Part shown: positions 10,031 through 19,080 of the stretch, one piece after another
Layout of the letters: each line of letters opens with the position of its first letter
Position numbering within the stretch: the stretch's first letter is position 1
DNA from: Clostridia bacterium
Lineage (GTDB): Bacteria > Bacillota > Clostridia > Christensenellales > Pumilibacteraceae
Length of the DNA: 64,000 nucleotides
Assembly (NCBI GenBank): GCA_017500845.1
Contig: JAFVXY010000002.1
Location: 1 to 64,000 of the forward strand
Direction: 5' to 3'
Made by a program: the position numbers and the translations under genes
Notes under the pieces: generated by a model
Seen by the model: the letters and a program-made list of their open reading frames with translations, nothing else
Told to the model about the DNA's origin: nothing
Databases searched by the model: none

Positions 10031-10878
10031 TAATTTATAACCTCCATCGATATAGATATTTTATCTCGTCCTTCGATTCTGCTTTCCAGCTCCTTTGCGT
10101 AGCATTTACCGCCTGACGAAAATAATATCCATCCGCTTTTTTTGACCAATCTGACGTCATCCACATATCCGGCATAATGCACCCTATAATATTCGCCGTA
10201 AAGCTGGTCGATAGCGCTTACCGCTTGGTAATACAGCTTTCCTTTTTTAACATACGCGACTATAAGGCGTCCACCGTAGGTACATACCGAAACTCTTTCG
10301 ACACCAAAATCCAGATAACGTGTTTGACCGTTTGGCAAAACAATCTTTATCCTACCGTTTTCGTCCAGAAGCGTGTAAAGAAAGCCTTCTTCGTAGCTTG
10401 CCACATCCGCTTGTACAAACGCCTCATCAAACACCAACCGTTCGTCCGGTTTACCGATGGGCGTAATATAAGCCCTTACACGTCCTTGATCGCAAATAAC
10501 ATAGCTTATATGCGTGTCGTTGTAATCAGCATAAGAAACACACGAATGCTCACAAGCTATCATATTGCCAAACGCCATAAAACGTAGCCCTTGTATTGCA
10601 TTACTGCTTTCGACCGAAACAGTACCGCTACCGTTGATTCGAAAAAACACGCTTGTGCCCTCGCAAACCTTCGCATCGTCCACAAAAAACGAGGCAGAGC
10701 CGCTGCTTTGAATCATAACGCCAATATCTCCTTCGCCTTGCAAATTCGCAATGGTATTTTTTCCCGCAACAAGATCGCTGTACGTCAGCACCGAAACGGT
10801 GAAATTATTTTTTTCTTTTTTACCCAGCCTATCCTCAAGGTCTACCGCCTTTAGATATGCAAGTTTTCCGTAATCCAT
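10030..10878 (-). CDS. Beta-rich phage structural protein
   Basis: This protein is about 282 residues when started at the ATG at 10878, which has an AAGGAG site 6 nt upstream. A longer in-frame start at 10905 lacks one. It shows repeated beta-strand blocks with Gly, Ser, Val and aromatic residues (for example from residue 45 to 95 and 190 to 260) and no enzyme motif. It lies between the hub-like protein and the large beta-rich protein, with one-base coupling to the latter, so it is probably a tail component. Confidence 0.55.
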   Translation of the reverse strand: MDYGKLAYLKAVDLEDRLGKKEKNNFTVSVLTYSDLVAGKNTIANLQGEGDIGVMIQSSGSASFFVDDAKVCEGTSVFFRINGSGTVSVESSNAIQGLRFMAFGNMIACEHSCVSYADYNDTHISYVICDQGRVRAYITPIGKPDERLVFDEAFVQADVASYEEGFLYTLLDENGRIKIVLPNGQTRYLDFGVERVSVCTYGGRLIVAYVKKGKLYYQAVSAIDQLYGEYYRVHYAGYVDDVRLVKKSGWILFSSGGKCYAKELESRIEGRDKISISMEVIN

Positions 10879-10923
10879 ATTTCTCCTTTTTATGCGTTGC
10901 CGCAAACGCTTCGCCTCATTCTG

Positions 10924-12267
10924 TTAGTCGTCCACAAGGCTGAATACAAGCTGCGGGCGTGAAATGCGTGGGCTGTCCGCAAGGCAGTCAATTGTCATAC
11001 CGAATTTGCGCCCGCAAAGGTTTATATTAACTCTACTCGTTGTGGAGCTTCCCTTTACAAAACAGGTCTTTTTTGTGCCGTCCACGTTTAAGGTAAGCGT
11101 AACGTCGGTAGCCGTGTCTAAATAAAGCACCTTTATCCGCTTGCTTCTTCCGCTACCAAGATCGGTTTGGGGAACCGTCCATCTTTTGGGCAAATCGCAT
11201 ATTCCTCTGTGCTCATAAACCTTTTGATCAATCACCGCATACAACGTGTCGCCGTACGTATACATGTCGGTAATATCGTATCCACGCATAAGCGTATAAC
11301 CGTCCTCACCGTATATAAGCAAGGCGTTGTTTGTGTAAGAAGAAGCAAATCCGCCATCCTCGCCGAAATTAGCGCGCGTTGCAAGATAATACTTACCGCC
11401 GCGATAAACCGCCACCGAATTCTCGTCGGGAATAATCAATCCGTCAAGATTACTTAGTATGCGCCTTGTCGATACGCCGTCAAAGGTGAAAATTCCGTCC
11501 GACGAAGCAAAAATCACCTTGTCGCCGCATAGCGCAATAGACTCCGGATATATCCTTCCGCCCGTCACAAACAGGTGACTTATCGAAAATTCCGACTGCT
11601 CGGCGTAAGCTGTCAGTCTGCTTATTCCGCGTTCACGAAATATGTATACGTAGTTCAAAAAGCTAAGCACCTTTATAAGCGCACCGCGCTCGTCGGCAAG
11701 CTCAATAAAGCCGCCCGCGCCATCACTTGTATCCCAATTTGACGGGTCGAGATCGTCCGAAAACCAAAGCGTGTTTTTCTCGTCGCCCGTAGTTACAAAA
11801 AGTCTTTCGTAATGCACGGTCATAGATGTTATAAGCGGCGACTCGTCAACGTAGTACGGAGCATCAACCCCGTTCCATATCACCATCCTATCGGTGGGCG
11901 AGCAAATAAGCACAACATCCTCACCGTTAAGTCTGTACGCTATGGCCTTTGGCTTGCCGGTAAGTGTGATACCCTGCAACGTGCCTATTTTTCCAAGGTT
12001 GTCAACGTAACACACCTTATTGTTATTGTAATACATAAGAATTTCGCGTTCACCCTTTGTAAATACCCAAATGTTTTCTGCGTTAATACCCATCTTTTCA
12101 AAGCCGGTACAGCCCTTAAGCGCGCCGGAGGTAAAATCAAAATTATAGCAATTTTCGGCAACGCCAAGCCCCAAAATGCTTGGGTCGTAGGTCGCATTTA
12201 CGCCTGCCAAAAAATTACTTACGCTTACCCTCGAGGACGACCTTCCCTTTACCTTTAGATAACTCAT
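10924..12267 (-). CDS. Phage tail hub / head-closure protein (P22 gp10-like beta-propeller)
   Basis: This protein has about 447 residues, starting at the ATG at 12267 that overlaps the previous stop (ATGA). A GTG four codons upstream is also open. The sequence has many kelch-like strand blocks (for example VVLICSPTDRMVIWNG, ERLFVTTGDEKNTLWFSD and KVIFASSDGIFTFDG) that suggest a beta-propeller, ending in a small beta domain. Length, position directly after a small connector gene and the WFSDDLDPSNWD segment resemble the stabilisation or hub protein of short-tailed phages. The family call is made from memory, without a search. Confidence 0.65.
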   Translation of the reverse strand: MSYLKVKGRSSSRVSVSNFLAGVNATYDPSILGLGVAENCYNFDFTSGALKGCTGFEKMGINAENIWVFTKGEREILMYYNNNKVCYVDNLGKIGTLQGITLTGKPKAIAYRLNGEDVVLICSPTDRMVIWNGVDAPYYVDESPLITSMTVHYERLFVTTGDEKNTLWFSDDLDPSNWDTSDGAGGFIELADERGALIKVLSFLNYVYIFRERGISRLTAYAEQSEFSISHLFVTGGRIYPESIALCGDKVIFASSDGIFTFDGVSTRRILSNLDGLIIPDENSVAVYRGGKYYLATRANFGEDGGFASSYTNNALLIYGEDGYTLMRGYDITDMYTYGDTLYAVIDQKVYEHRGICDLPKRWTVPQTDLGSGRSKRIKVLYLDTATDVTLTLNVDGTKKTCFVKGSSTTSRVNINLCGRKFGMTIDCLADSPRISRPQLVFSLVDD

Positions 12268-12800
12268 AGCAGCCACCGCCTAAGCTTAATTTTCTTTTCT
12301 CCGTTTCCGCTTGTTGCTCGCTTTAACGCATCCTTAAATCTTGCATCGTACGTAACAGCCTCCTCGTAAAATCCGCCGTAAAGCAAATACTCTGCGACAA
12401 TACCGTACGACAAAACTCTTGGCGAAAGCCTAAGCGTGACGGGCACCTCGTCATCGGCGCCAAGAATAGGCGGCCGTGTACAGTATCGTACGGTATACTC
12501 ACCGTCTTGCTCTACCGCTATATGCGACGGCATAACAGAAAACTCAACTACGTTGCCTCGTTTATCGCGCAATTCAAGCACATCATATACCGTTTGATCA
12601 AGCTCAGCGTAAGCAATCTTACCGCCAACTGCCCAAGCCGTCTTTTCCTTTTTTATCGGCAAATACTCGCTTGCTATTTCGTCAATACAGTTGTTTGCAC
12701 ACGTAATAAGAAGCTTGTCGGTGTCAGTAAGCTCACGGCCAAGCACGTCGCTAAGGTTAAGCGCGGCGGCCGCAAGCTCGATACTCTCTCTTAATTTCAT
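12264..12800 (-). CDS. Phage head-tail connector / adaptor protein
   Basis: This 178-residue protein has an N-terminal helical part (residues 1-45), a central beta region, and a C-terminal helical segment in which RLSPRVLSYGIVAEYLLYGGFYEEAVTYDARFKDAL gives the typical adaptor helices. It has a very strong AAGGAGG ribosome site and sits between a small gene and the hub gene. Size and position match adaptor proteins that extend the portal ring. It is coupled to the hub gene by ATGA. Confidence 0.6.
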   Translation of the reverse strand: MKLRESIELAAAALNLSDVLGRELTDTDKLLITCANNCIDEIASEYLPIKKEKTAWAVGGKIAYAELDQTVYDVLELRDKRGNVVEFSVMPSHIAVEQDGEYTVRYCTRPPILGADDEVPVTLRLSPRVLSYGIVAEYLLYGGFYEEAVTYDARFKDALKRATSGNGEKKIKLRRWLL

Positions 12801-12802
12801 AA

Positions 12803-13135
12803 TCAGCCTCCTTGGGACAAAGCATCTTCTGCTCCGCGCTCGATTTTTTTTACCGTTTGATAAAGCGCTTCTCTTTTTACAAGCTCATTATCTCGCTCGG
12901 CCTCGGCAATAAGGCGGTCAAGTCGCTCTCGCCTCGTCTGCCTCGCCTTTACGATTACACGCTCGTCAAGCTTTGGAGCTGAAAAGCACAACGTATTGCC
13001 CCTGTTTCCCTTGCTGTGAACCTCGTATCGGTTATCCCGATACGAGTACACTACAAAATAGTCCTTGTCCACCTCTTTTAGGCGACGAGCTATATCAAAC
13101 AAGTCGCCCCTTACCGTATGATACAAGCCTATCAT
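12803..13135 (-). CDS. Small charged helical phage protein
   Basis: This 110-residue protein is unrecognised. Residues 1-55 look beta-rich (FDIARRLKEVDKDYFVVYSYRDN). Residues 60-105 form a highly charged helix rich in Arg, Glu and Lys. It is packed between the capsid and connector genes, with 2-nt gaps on both sides. In that position a head-completion or decoration function is plausible, but no motif proves it. Confidence 0.5.
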   Translation of the reverse strand: MIGLYHTVRGDLFDIARRLKEVDKDYFVVYSYRDNRYEVHSKGNRGNTLCFSAPKLDERVIVKARQTRRERLDRLIAEAERDNELVKREALYQTVKKIERGAEDALSQGG

Positions 13136-13137
13136 GA

Positions 13138-14277
13138 CTAAACGATGCCTGTAATTTTACCCTGGCCGTTAGGTCTGTCGCAAATAAGATCACAGTATTT
13201 TACAAGAGTAGCGGTGTAGGTCGGCTTACCCTGAGTCTGGCGCAAAATCTTGCCGTTTTCGGTTTCGAGATAACGCCAATCGCAAAGCTGATGCATCTTA
13301 ATTGCAGAGGTGTCAAGGAAGATCATTTCTCCCTCGGGCACGAAGCGATCGTACACAAGCGGAATACCGTTGAAGGTAAGCGTCTTGTAGCCGCCGTTAA
13401 GCTCCATAATGTCGATATTGCGCTTAAAGCTTGCCATATACTCCTGATAAGCGTACTTCGCCTGCGCCGAGCAAGCGATGTAGTCGATATTACTTCCGCT
13501 TACCATTTCGAGCTTATCAATAAGCTTTTGCATAACGATTTCGTCTATGCTTGCGCTCGCTTCGCTTACCGAATTAAGGAAAGAATAGTCCGAGCGCTTA
13601 AGTCCGTAAAGCGTATCGGACGAAGAAAAAAGCGAGCCGATACCCGTGATTTCCTTATCCTTACTGCCCTGCACGTAAAGAGTGCTGTTTGCCACAACGC
13701 CCGACCAGGACGAAAGCTCGATAGTGCCCGCCGAATAATTCACGTCCACAACCTTGACTCCGCTTGCTGCAAGCGAGCCGCTTGCGTTATAAACGTCTAC
13801 CACAAGCCCTGCCGCAAGATTGCGTGTGCTGTCCACCTTTCTTGCCGAGATATCGGTGATAGTACAAAGCTTGCCCGTGCCGTCACCGTAAAGCATTCTG
13901 CCAAGATTGAAGCGAGAAGCGGTAAGCAGGTCCTCAAGCTCGCTGTTGAGTAGGTCGGTAAACGAGCCTCTGCCGTCTGCACTTGCTCTTATAGCCTTGT
14001 CCGAAATTTCGATCTGACCGTAAAGGTTTTTGAGCGTGGACACAAACTGAACGTACGTAGTCGGACTTGCCGCCGGCAAGGTGCCGTCCTCGTCACCGGC
14101 GCCGATACCGCCGTTTACGCCGTACTTTGCGGCCTTGCGAATTTCCTTACCCCAAACGTCGCTTGCTGTTTGCTCGATTTTTGCAAGCAAGGGGTTAACC
14201 TTGGTATTGAGTAGCTCGGTTACTGCACCGAGATAGACTGTTTTTAACGCATTTTCTGCACTGTTGATTGTTACCAT
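13138..14277 (-). CDS. Phage major capsid protein (HK97-fold type)
   Basis: This 379-residue protein has the composition and layout of a podovirus-type major capsid protein. It has a helical N-terminus (EQTASDVWGKEI), a stretch of Gly-rich loops, TTYVQFVSTLKNLYGQIEISDKAIRAS near residues 75-105 and a long beta-rich middle. Its C-terminal P-domain-like segment holds NIDIMELNGGYKTLTFNGIPLVYDRF. The AAGGAG site is strong. No separate capsid protease or scaffold gene is visible nearby, which is unusual. It lies between the portal-linked small gene and the head-completion genes, the expected place. Confidence 0.85.
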   Translation of the reverse strand: MVTINSAENALKTVYLGAVTELLNTKVNPLLAKIEQTASDVWGKEIRKAAKYGVNGGIGAGDEDGTLPAASPTTYVQFVSTLKNLYGQIEISDKAIRASADGRGSFTDLLNSELEDLLTASRFNLGRMLYGDGTGKLCTITDISARKVDSTRNLAAGLVVDVYNASGSLAASGVKVVDVNYSAGTIELSSWSGVVANSTLYVQGSKDKEITGIGSLFSSSDTLYGLKRSDYSFLNSVSEASASIDEIVMQKLIDKLEMVSGSNIDYIACSAQAKYAYQEYMASFKRNIDIMELNGGYKTLTFNGIPLVYDRFVPEGEMIFLDTSAIKMHQLCDWRYLETENGKILRQTQGKPTYTATLVKYCDLICDRPNGQGKITGIV

Positions 14278-14288
14278 TTTGTTTCTCC

Positions 14289-14591
14289 TTAATATTTAAT
14301 CATTCTTTCGGCAAGACGCTTTGCGTCCGCCAAGCTTTTAGGTCTGTGCGTAGGGGTAAGCGCTGCTTCGCCACCTCCTACAAGACGCGGATTTTTGCGC
14401 GCGGCAAGAGAATTAAGATAGTCAGAAATTATTCTGTCCCTTACCGCTTGATTGTTTTTTACAAGCTCGTACAGCATTTCGTCGCTGTACATCTCGCTTA
14501 GCCTGTCCTCCAGCCTTTTGCCCTTTTCGCGCTCACGCCTTAACATAGCGTTTAGGGCGGCGTATCCCTTAGGATTAGATTTGCCTTTCAA
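14289..14591 (-). CDS. Small helical phage protein between portal and capsid (possible scaffold)
   Basis: This 100-residue protein starts at a TTG with a GGAGG site 9 nt upstream. It is almost entirely charged helix (YAALNAMLRREREKGKRLEDRL, then LYELVKNNQAVRDRIISDYLNSL), with a basic Pro-rich patch and a helical end. It overlaps the end of the portal gene by 17 nt and precedes the capsid gene by 11 nt. That position and the helical character suit an internal scaffold or head-assembly protein, but it is short and the family was not recognised. Confidence 0.5.
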   Translation of the reverse strand: MKGKSNPKGYAALNAMLRREREKGKRLEDRLSEMYSDEMLYELVKNNQAVRDRIISDYLNSLAARKNPRLVGGGEAALTPTHRPKSLADAKRLAERMIKY

Positions 14592-16449
14592 CGGTCGTTT
14601 CCTCCAAAAGTTTCATATGAGTTTTGTGTGCGCGAACGTGTTTTTCGATTCTTTCTCGAAGCGCCTCATTTTTGCTGCACAGCTGCTCGAACTCGTTAGA
14701 AAGCAAATACCTCGTATGCTCGCTAATGTGGATTCCGTGGTCGTCAAACTCGTAAACCTCAGGCTCTGCTTTTGCTACGCCCAAATTTTCCTTTTGCGCC
14801 CTGATAGCGTGCAGCTTTTGGCTATCGTAAACGGTTTCCCAGCCACCGTATCCCATAACGTCCAAAATCTTATAACGCATATTCGCGCTAAGCTTGCCGT
14901 TCTCGTCGTACAACAAACCTGCACGAAGCAGCTCGAAAATCATATTCTGCTTACTTGCAATCGAGGTGTTAAGCTCGTTTTCGGTATCGAAGGTAATATC
15001 GTCGCAGCCAATATCGCTGTTGTTCCAGCTGATAACCTCAATTACGCCGTCCGTGCCCACCGAGCGCATCACTCTGCGGTCGGATGCAAACTGCTTGTAT
15101 AGGCGCAGTATGTGCTGACCCATCTGCTTAATAGCGGTTCTGATTCGCTCTGCCGTAACGGACAGTCTGGTGTCGTCCTGCTCGAGAAGAAGCTGCAACG
15201 CCGTGCCGCTTGTTACCGAGGACGGAACGGAGCTTGTTCGCATAATCTCACTTACGCCCGACACCGAAATAAACTCCGAAAGCAGCTTGTCCTCCTCGTA
15301 GCTGAAGTCGGTGGGCACCGAGCCGGGATTGAGTAGCATGGGCGGCGTTGCGCCTTGACGGTACACCAAAATCTTGCCCGGGCTAAGTCCCTCCTCCTCG
15401 AGATTGGTTATGTCCACGCTTCCGTCCTCGACTGCAAGAACACCCATCGCAATACGGTTCATAAACTCGTGCTTGCGGTTTTTTACAGCGTTGTACGCGC
15501 GCTGAATAGGAATACACCGCTCTACCATCGAGCCGCCAAAAAAGCACCCCGGAGCTTTTATGCTGTCCTGCTTTACAAACGGAAAATCTCTTGCTCCGTC
15601 CTTACCGTTGGCATAAGGAAGCTCGCCGTAGTACAAAAGCTGGTCACCCGCAACGATGGCAAGCTCACCATTGGGGTGAAGCGTAGTCGGGCGGGTATAT
15701 CGCTCAATGACCACGGCATAGTCCTTTTTTACGTTGCGGCGCACGGCAGGAATCATCGTGCAAAAGCCAAGACCGCCGATAGGGCTACTGTCCGACACGC
15801 CGATTACGTCCGTTTCGGTGCCCTCTACCGACTTGCCCCACTTGCGATAAATATCGTCAACGTGCATAGCCTTTGCGTGAATTATGCTGTTTTGCTCCTC
15901 CATTGTGTCGGCCGTAAGCGAAGCGGGAAAAATCTCGTACGGCGAACAAACGTCTATACGTACGTCACCTTCTCGTACATTTTTGCCGTCCACCTCACCC
16001 ACGCTACTGCCCGCATCATCGTCCCAAGCTATTTTGTAAAACACCGAGCCGGTTGTTTCGGACCACATGGTCGCCCTCGTAACAAGATCGCTTATATCGT
16101 GCTTGTGCCACGCTCCCTCCAAAATTTTGGTCGCTACCTTTGCGGTACGCACGTCGTCGTCATCGCCCGAAGCAGGTCTAACGCTCATTTTCGGTCTAAC
16201 TCTGCCAAGCTTTGCCTGACGAGATTCTACGATGGAAGCAATATGGTTAAAGACCTCTCGCTCCTGCCAGTAGTAGTCGCGCTCGCCGTCCTCAACCTCG
16301 CCCAATGCGTTTATGTACGAAAACTGATTGCCCATTACGAAGTTGGTATTAAGCTGCCAAACCGCCTCGATATTTTTACGCTCGGCTCGCCTGCTTTCAT
16401 AATCGCGCCTTACGTCTTCTACGATGTCCTCGATATAAAGCTCGTCCAT
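14575..16449 (-). CDS. Phage portal protein
   Basis: This protein of about 624 residues is the dodecameric channel through which DNA enters and leaves the capsid. The ATG at 16449 is chosen because it has an AAGGGGG site and overlaps the previous stop by one base. An extra 27 in-frame residues upstream look like read-through noise. The N-terminal half holds the portal core pattern (WQLNTNFVMGNQF, then FNHIASIVESRQAKLGRVRPKMSVRPAS near residues 60-95). A later segment, GTALQLLLEQDDTRLSVTAERIR, resembles the tunnel-helix region of P22-type portals. It lies between the small Zn-finger gene and a small helical protein. Confidence 0.88.
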   Translation of the reverse strand: MDELYIEDIVEDVRRDYESRRAERKNIEAVWQLNTNFVMGNQFSYINALGEVEDGERDYYWQEREVFNHIASIVESRQAKLGRVRPKMSVRPASGDDDDVRTAKVATKILEGAWHKHDISDLVTRATMWSETTGSVFYKIAWDDDAGSSVGEVDGKNVREGDVRIDVCSPYEIFPASLTADTMEEQNSIIHAKAMHVDDIYRKWGKSVEGTETDVIGVSDSSPIGGLGFCTMIPAVRRNVKKDYAVVIERYTRPTTLHPNGELAIVAGDQLLYYGELPYANGKDGARDFPFVKQDSIKAPGCFFGGSMVERCIPIQRAYNAVKNRKHEFMNRIAMGVLAVEDGSVDITNLEEEGLSPGKILVYRQGATPPMLLNPGSVPTDFSYEEDKLLSEFISVSGVSEIMRTSSVPSSVTSGTALQLLLEQDDTRLSVTAERIRTAIKQMGQHILRLYKQFASDRRVMRSVGTDGVIEVISWNNSDIGCDDITFDTENELNTSIASKQNMIFELLRAGLLYDENGKLSANMRYKILDVMGYGGWETVYDSQKLHAIRAQKENLGVAKAEPEVYEFDDHGIHISEHTRYLLSNEFEQLCSKNEALRERIEKHVRAHKTHMKLLEETTVERQI

Positions 16450-16652
16450 TACGCCCCCTTCTTTTTGGCGGTTTCCACGCTTTTGGGTATAACATTTTCG
16501 CCAATAACGCGGTAAAGCTCGTTTAGGCAATCGTCACAAACGTGAATCTGACTGCGAATACCCACTCTGTCCATCTTTATAGAATGCGTAGCGTTATTTC
16601 TGCACACGCCCATTTCGCACTTTATTTTGTGCTTTGCTTTTACAAGTTGCAT
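16449..16652 (-). CDS. Small zinc-finger protein of the phage cassette
   Basis: This 67-residue protein has four well-placed cysteines, Cys12, Cys17, Cys39 and Cys42, in a C-x4-C...C-x2-C arrangement that could bind zinc. An AAGGAGG ribosome site precedes its ATG. Its start lies inside the 3' end of the upstream small-terminase-like gene in another frame, and its stop overlaps the portal start. It could be a DNA-binding partner of the terminase or a packaging helper. The family is not recognised. Confidence 0.65.
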   Translation of the reverse strand: MQLVKAKHKIKCEMGVCRNNATHSIKMDRVGIRSQIHVCDDCLNELYRVIGENVIPKSVETAKKKGA

Positions 16653-16923
16653 TTTCTGCCTCCTTCAACATTTTAAGTAGTCTGATTTTTTCGGCTTCAA
16701 GCTCGTCCTCGGTCATATCCGAATATCTGTCGTCGTCTGCGGCGTCCATCAAGAATTTAACCGCCACCACGTCGGGCGGAACCTCCTTTTGTGTAACCTT
16801 ACGCTTTACCACCGTCAAGTCGCCGTCTACCATAGCGTATTCCTCCACGTTTTCGGTGGTAACGTAGCCCATAGCCTTTTTCTTTACTGCATCGAGCAGC
16901 TTCGAGGTTAGTTCCTCATTCAC
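16594..16923 (-). CDS. Probable terminase small subunit
   Basis: This protein of 109 residues starts at GTG with a GGAGG site and overlaps the end of the large terminase by 4 nt (GTGA). It has an N-terminal helix, then KKKAMGYVTTENVEEYAMVDGDLTVVKRKVTQKEVPPDVVAVKFLMDAA. I associate this GY...EE...VVKRKV...VPPD pattern with clostridial small terminase-like phage proteins, from memory. A basic C-terminus follows. In packaging, the small subunit recognises DNA and helps the large motor. A normal small-terminase helix-turn-helix is not obvious, so the call is moderate. Confidence 0.55.
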   Translation of the reverse strand: MNEELTSKLLDAVKKKAMGYVTTENVEEYAMVDGDLTVVKRKVTQKEVPPDVVAVKFLMDAADDDRYSDMTEDELEAEKIRLLKMLKEAENATCKSKAQNKVRNGRVQK

Positions 16924-18344
16924 CTTTTCCTCCTCAATTTACCGATTAGTCGCTCCTTATCCATGGCGATTTCGCTCTTCTTTTCTTCCGTGACGGGCGG
17001 GGTCGGTCTTGACATAACGTAATAGCGCAGCTCGTCCAAGCAATGATCATCTTCCTTTCGCGGGACGTCCCCCTTGCCCCATCTGTACGCCTTAATTTCG
17101 CGAATAAGATTAGAGCAGGTTCTAAAAATATAAAGCCTCTTGCCAAACGCACCGCAAAGATATTCCTTAACCCTATTTATACCCGAAAACAAATCCTTAT
17201 TGACCTTGGGATTAACGTTTATGCCGTGCTCGCAAAAAAGCTCGGACACCGAGCGAGGTGCGGCAAGCGTCTTTTGATTTGCCGCCGAGTCTATAAGAGC
17301 CTCGATTCTGCCAAATGAATCGGTATGCCAATCAAGCCGCGCACTTATCTCCTTGATTTTGCGTGCGTGATAGCTTACGTCCTTTCCTGCCTCGAAGTGC
17401 TCGGCTATTACGTAGATATTGCCGTCGCCGTCCACGGCATACCAATGGCACGAAAGCGGATTGTTTAGTCCGGGGTCGATGCTAAGCTTATCCTGCCAGT
17501 CAAAAGGCACTTCAAACGGGTCGATTACGTTCACGCTTGGGTCGAATTCTGAGTATACGGGTCCTTGATTTTCGGTAAAAAGACCGTATCTGCGCTTGTC
17601 AAGCAGGTCCTTGCTCATGGACGCACTCAGCTTTTCCACCTCACCCTTGTCAAGGTGCGGATTATCCGCCCACTCCATAAACTCGTACCAAACCTCATCA
17701 CTGCCGCCGCTGTTTAGGTAAATGCGGTCGTAAATAAAGGTCAAGCCCTTAAGAGGAGTCATTGTGCCAAACACCTCGCCCTTTTTGTCCAGCACTCGCA
17801 TAAGGCACTCGTCGTATACGTCCTCGGGTGGCTCCTCGTCAAACCACACGTAGTCAAGCGATGCGCCTTGAAATTTCTCCCGACCCATTTCACAGCTTTT
17901 GAAGGTTATGCGACTAAGTCCGCCAAAAACGTTTTTTATAGCCAAATAGTCGATAATCCCCCCTGTGGGGTTGGACGACTTGCCGCTTACCATAACGACT
18001 TCCGCTATCCAGTCGGGATTTAGGTACTGCAAAATTTTGCGTTGCGCCACGTCACGCTGAACGTCCCTGCTTACGCTTACCACCCACCCCTCGGTGTTTG
18101 GCTTGTTTGGCTTAAACGGATGATTGCCGCGCGCCAGCCACACCGTTTCTACTGCGCCGCACTCCGTTTTTCCGCTTCGATTGCCACCAAACACCCAACG
18201 GTTGCGCTTAGGACATTTATGAAAAGCCATTTGCTTTTCGTGCACCACGTCGCGGTTGTAATACGCAAGCTTGTTTTTGTCGCGATACGACCTTATCGCC
18301 CTATCTAATCTTTTGATTTTTGTTATAATTTCTCTCTCGTCCAT
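16920..18344 (-). CDS. Phage terminase large subunit
   Basis: This 474-residue protein is the motor ATPase and nuclease that packages DNA. Its Walker A (GGNRSGKT) is at residues 53-60. A Walker B-like DYVWFDEEPPEDVYDECL lies near residue 175, followed by TPLKG coupling residues. The C-terminal RNase H-like nuclease starts at LSIDPGLNNPLSCHW, and a final DHCLDELRYY acidic cluster completes the catalytic set. All expected blocks are intact, with no frameshift, which argues for function. It is divergent from the neighbouring exported SH3 gene and starts with a GGTGG site near the ATG. Confidence 0.93.
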   Translation of the reverse strand: MDEREIITKIKRLDRAIRSYRDKNKLAYYNRDVVHEKQMAFHKCPKRNRWVFGGNRSGKTECGAVETVWLARGNHPFKPNKPNTEGWVVSVSRDVQRDVAQRKILQYLNPDWIAEVVMVSGKSSNPTGGIIDYLAIKNVFGGLSRITFKSCEMGREKFQGASLDYVWFDEEPPEDVYDECLMRVLDKKGEVFGTMTPLKGLTFIYDRIYLNSGGSDEVWYEFMEWADNPHLDKGEVEKLSASMSKDLLDKRRYGLFTENQGPVYSEFDPSVNVIDPFEVPFDWQDKLSIDPGLNNPLSCHWYAVDGDGNIYVIAEHFEAGKDVSYHARKIKEISARLDWHTDSFGRIEALIDSAANQKTLAAPRSVSELFCEHGINVNPKVNKDLFSGINRVKEYLCGAFGKRLYIFRTCSNLIREIKAYRWGKGDVPRKEDDHCLDELRYYVMSRPTPPVTEEKKSEIAMDKERLIGKLRRKR

Positions 18345-18429
18345 TCACCACCCTGCCTTGCGCGCAAAATACCGCTATTTCTATCATTTGTACCAAAATT
18401 TTTGCAATCAATGCTGTCATAATAAAAGC

Positions 18430-19077
18430 ATGAAATTATTGCTTATGCTTTCGCTGCTGCTTGCTCAAACGCCCTTTTCATACGGCTATATGCCGAGTCC
18501 AACCACGCTTTACGCCGACCCCGAGTGTAGCGTGGCGATTACTACGTTACCGCAAACGTACTTCGTCATAATCCTTGGCGAGAACGAGGGCGTTTACCAC
18601 GTAAGCTACCGTGACGTAAGCGGCTATGCCACGGGAATCGAGGCAGTAGACTACGAGCCCAAAACCAAACACGCCCAATCCTCTTTCACCACGTGCAACG
18701 ACGGCTATCCCGTAAAGCTTCGCCTTTATCCAAGCGCAGACAGCGAGGTTCTTTGCGAAATTCCCGACGGCGAAGGCGGCTACTACTACGGGGACGCAAG
18801 CGGCTCACCCCTGATCGAACAGGTGGGTGACAAATGGTATTACGTAAGCTACGGCAAGCAACCTACATTAGGCTACGTATATTCCTCTCAAGTATCGGTA
18901 AGCGAATTTTCGCCCAACGTAGTCGAGAAAATTGAACGCGAAGAAAGCGAAGAAGCATCTTCTCCGCTTTCCGATGATACCGATTTTGTTTTGATTGCCC
19001 TGCTGTGTGTCCCGGCTGTGCTTATTATCTACCTCGCATTCCGCGACAAAACGCGCTCGTCACGCTACGCCGAATAG
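18430..19077 (+). CDS. Exported SH3-like protein with C-terminal membrane anchor
   Basis: This protein of about 215 residues is the only plus-strand gene inside the phage cassette. It starts with a signal peptide (MKLLLMLSLLLAQTPFSYG). About residues 20-155 have two SH3-like beta units (TLYADPECSVAI..., YPVKLRLYPSADSEVL...), and a transmembrane anchor follows (DFVLIALLCVPAVLIIYLAF) near residues 180-200. The ATG is at 18430. There is no ribosome site, and a CATAAT -10-like box ends 6 nt before it, so the mRNA may be leaderless. It could be a moron or host cell-wall-binding protein. Confidence 0.7.
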   Translation: MKLLLMLSLLLAQTPFSYGYMPSPTTLYADPECSVAITTLPQTYFVIILGENEGVYHVSYRDVSGYATGIEAVDYEPKTKHAQSSFTTCNDGYPVKLRLYPSADSEVLCEIPDGEGGYYYGDASGSPLIEQVGDKWYYVSYGKQPTLGYVYSSQVSVSEFSPNVVEKIEREESEEASSPLSDDTDFVLIALLCVPAVLIIYLAFRDKTRSSRYAE

Positions 19078-19080
19078 AAT

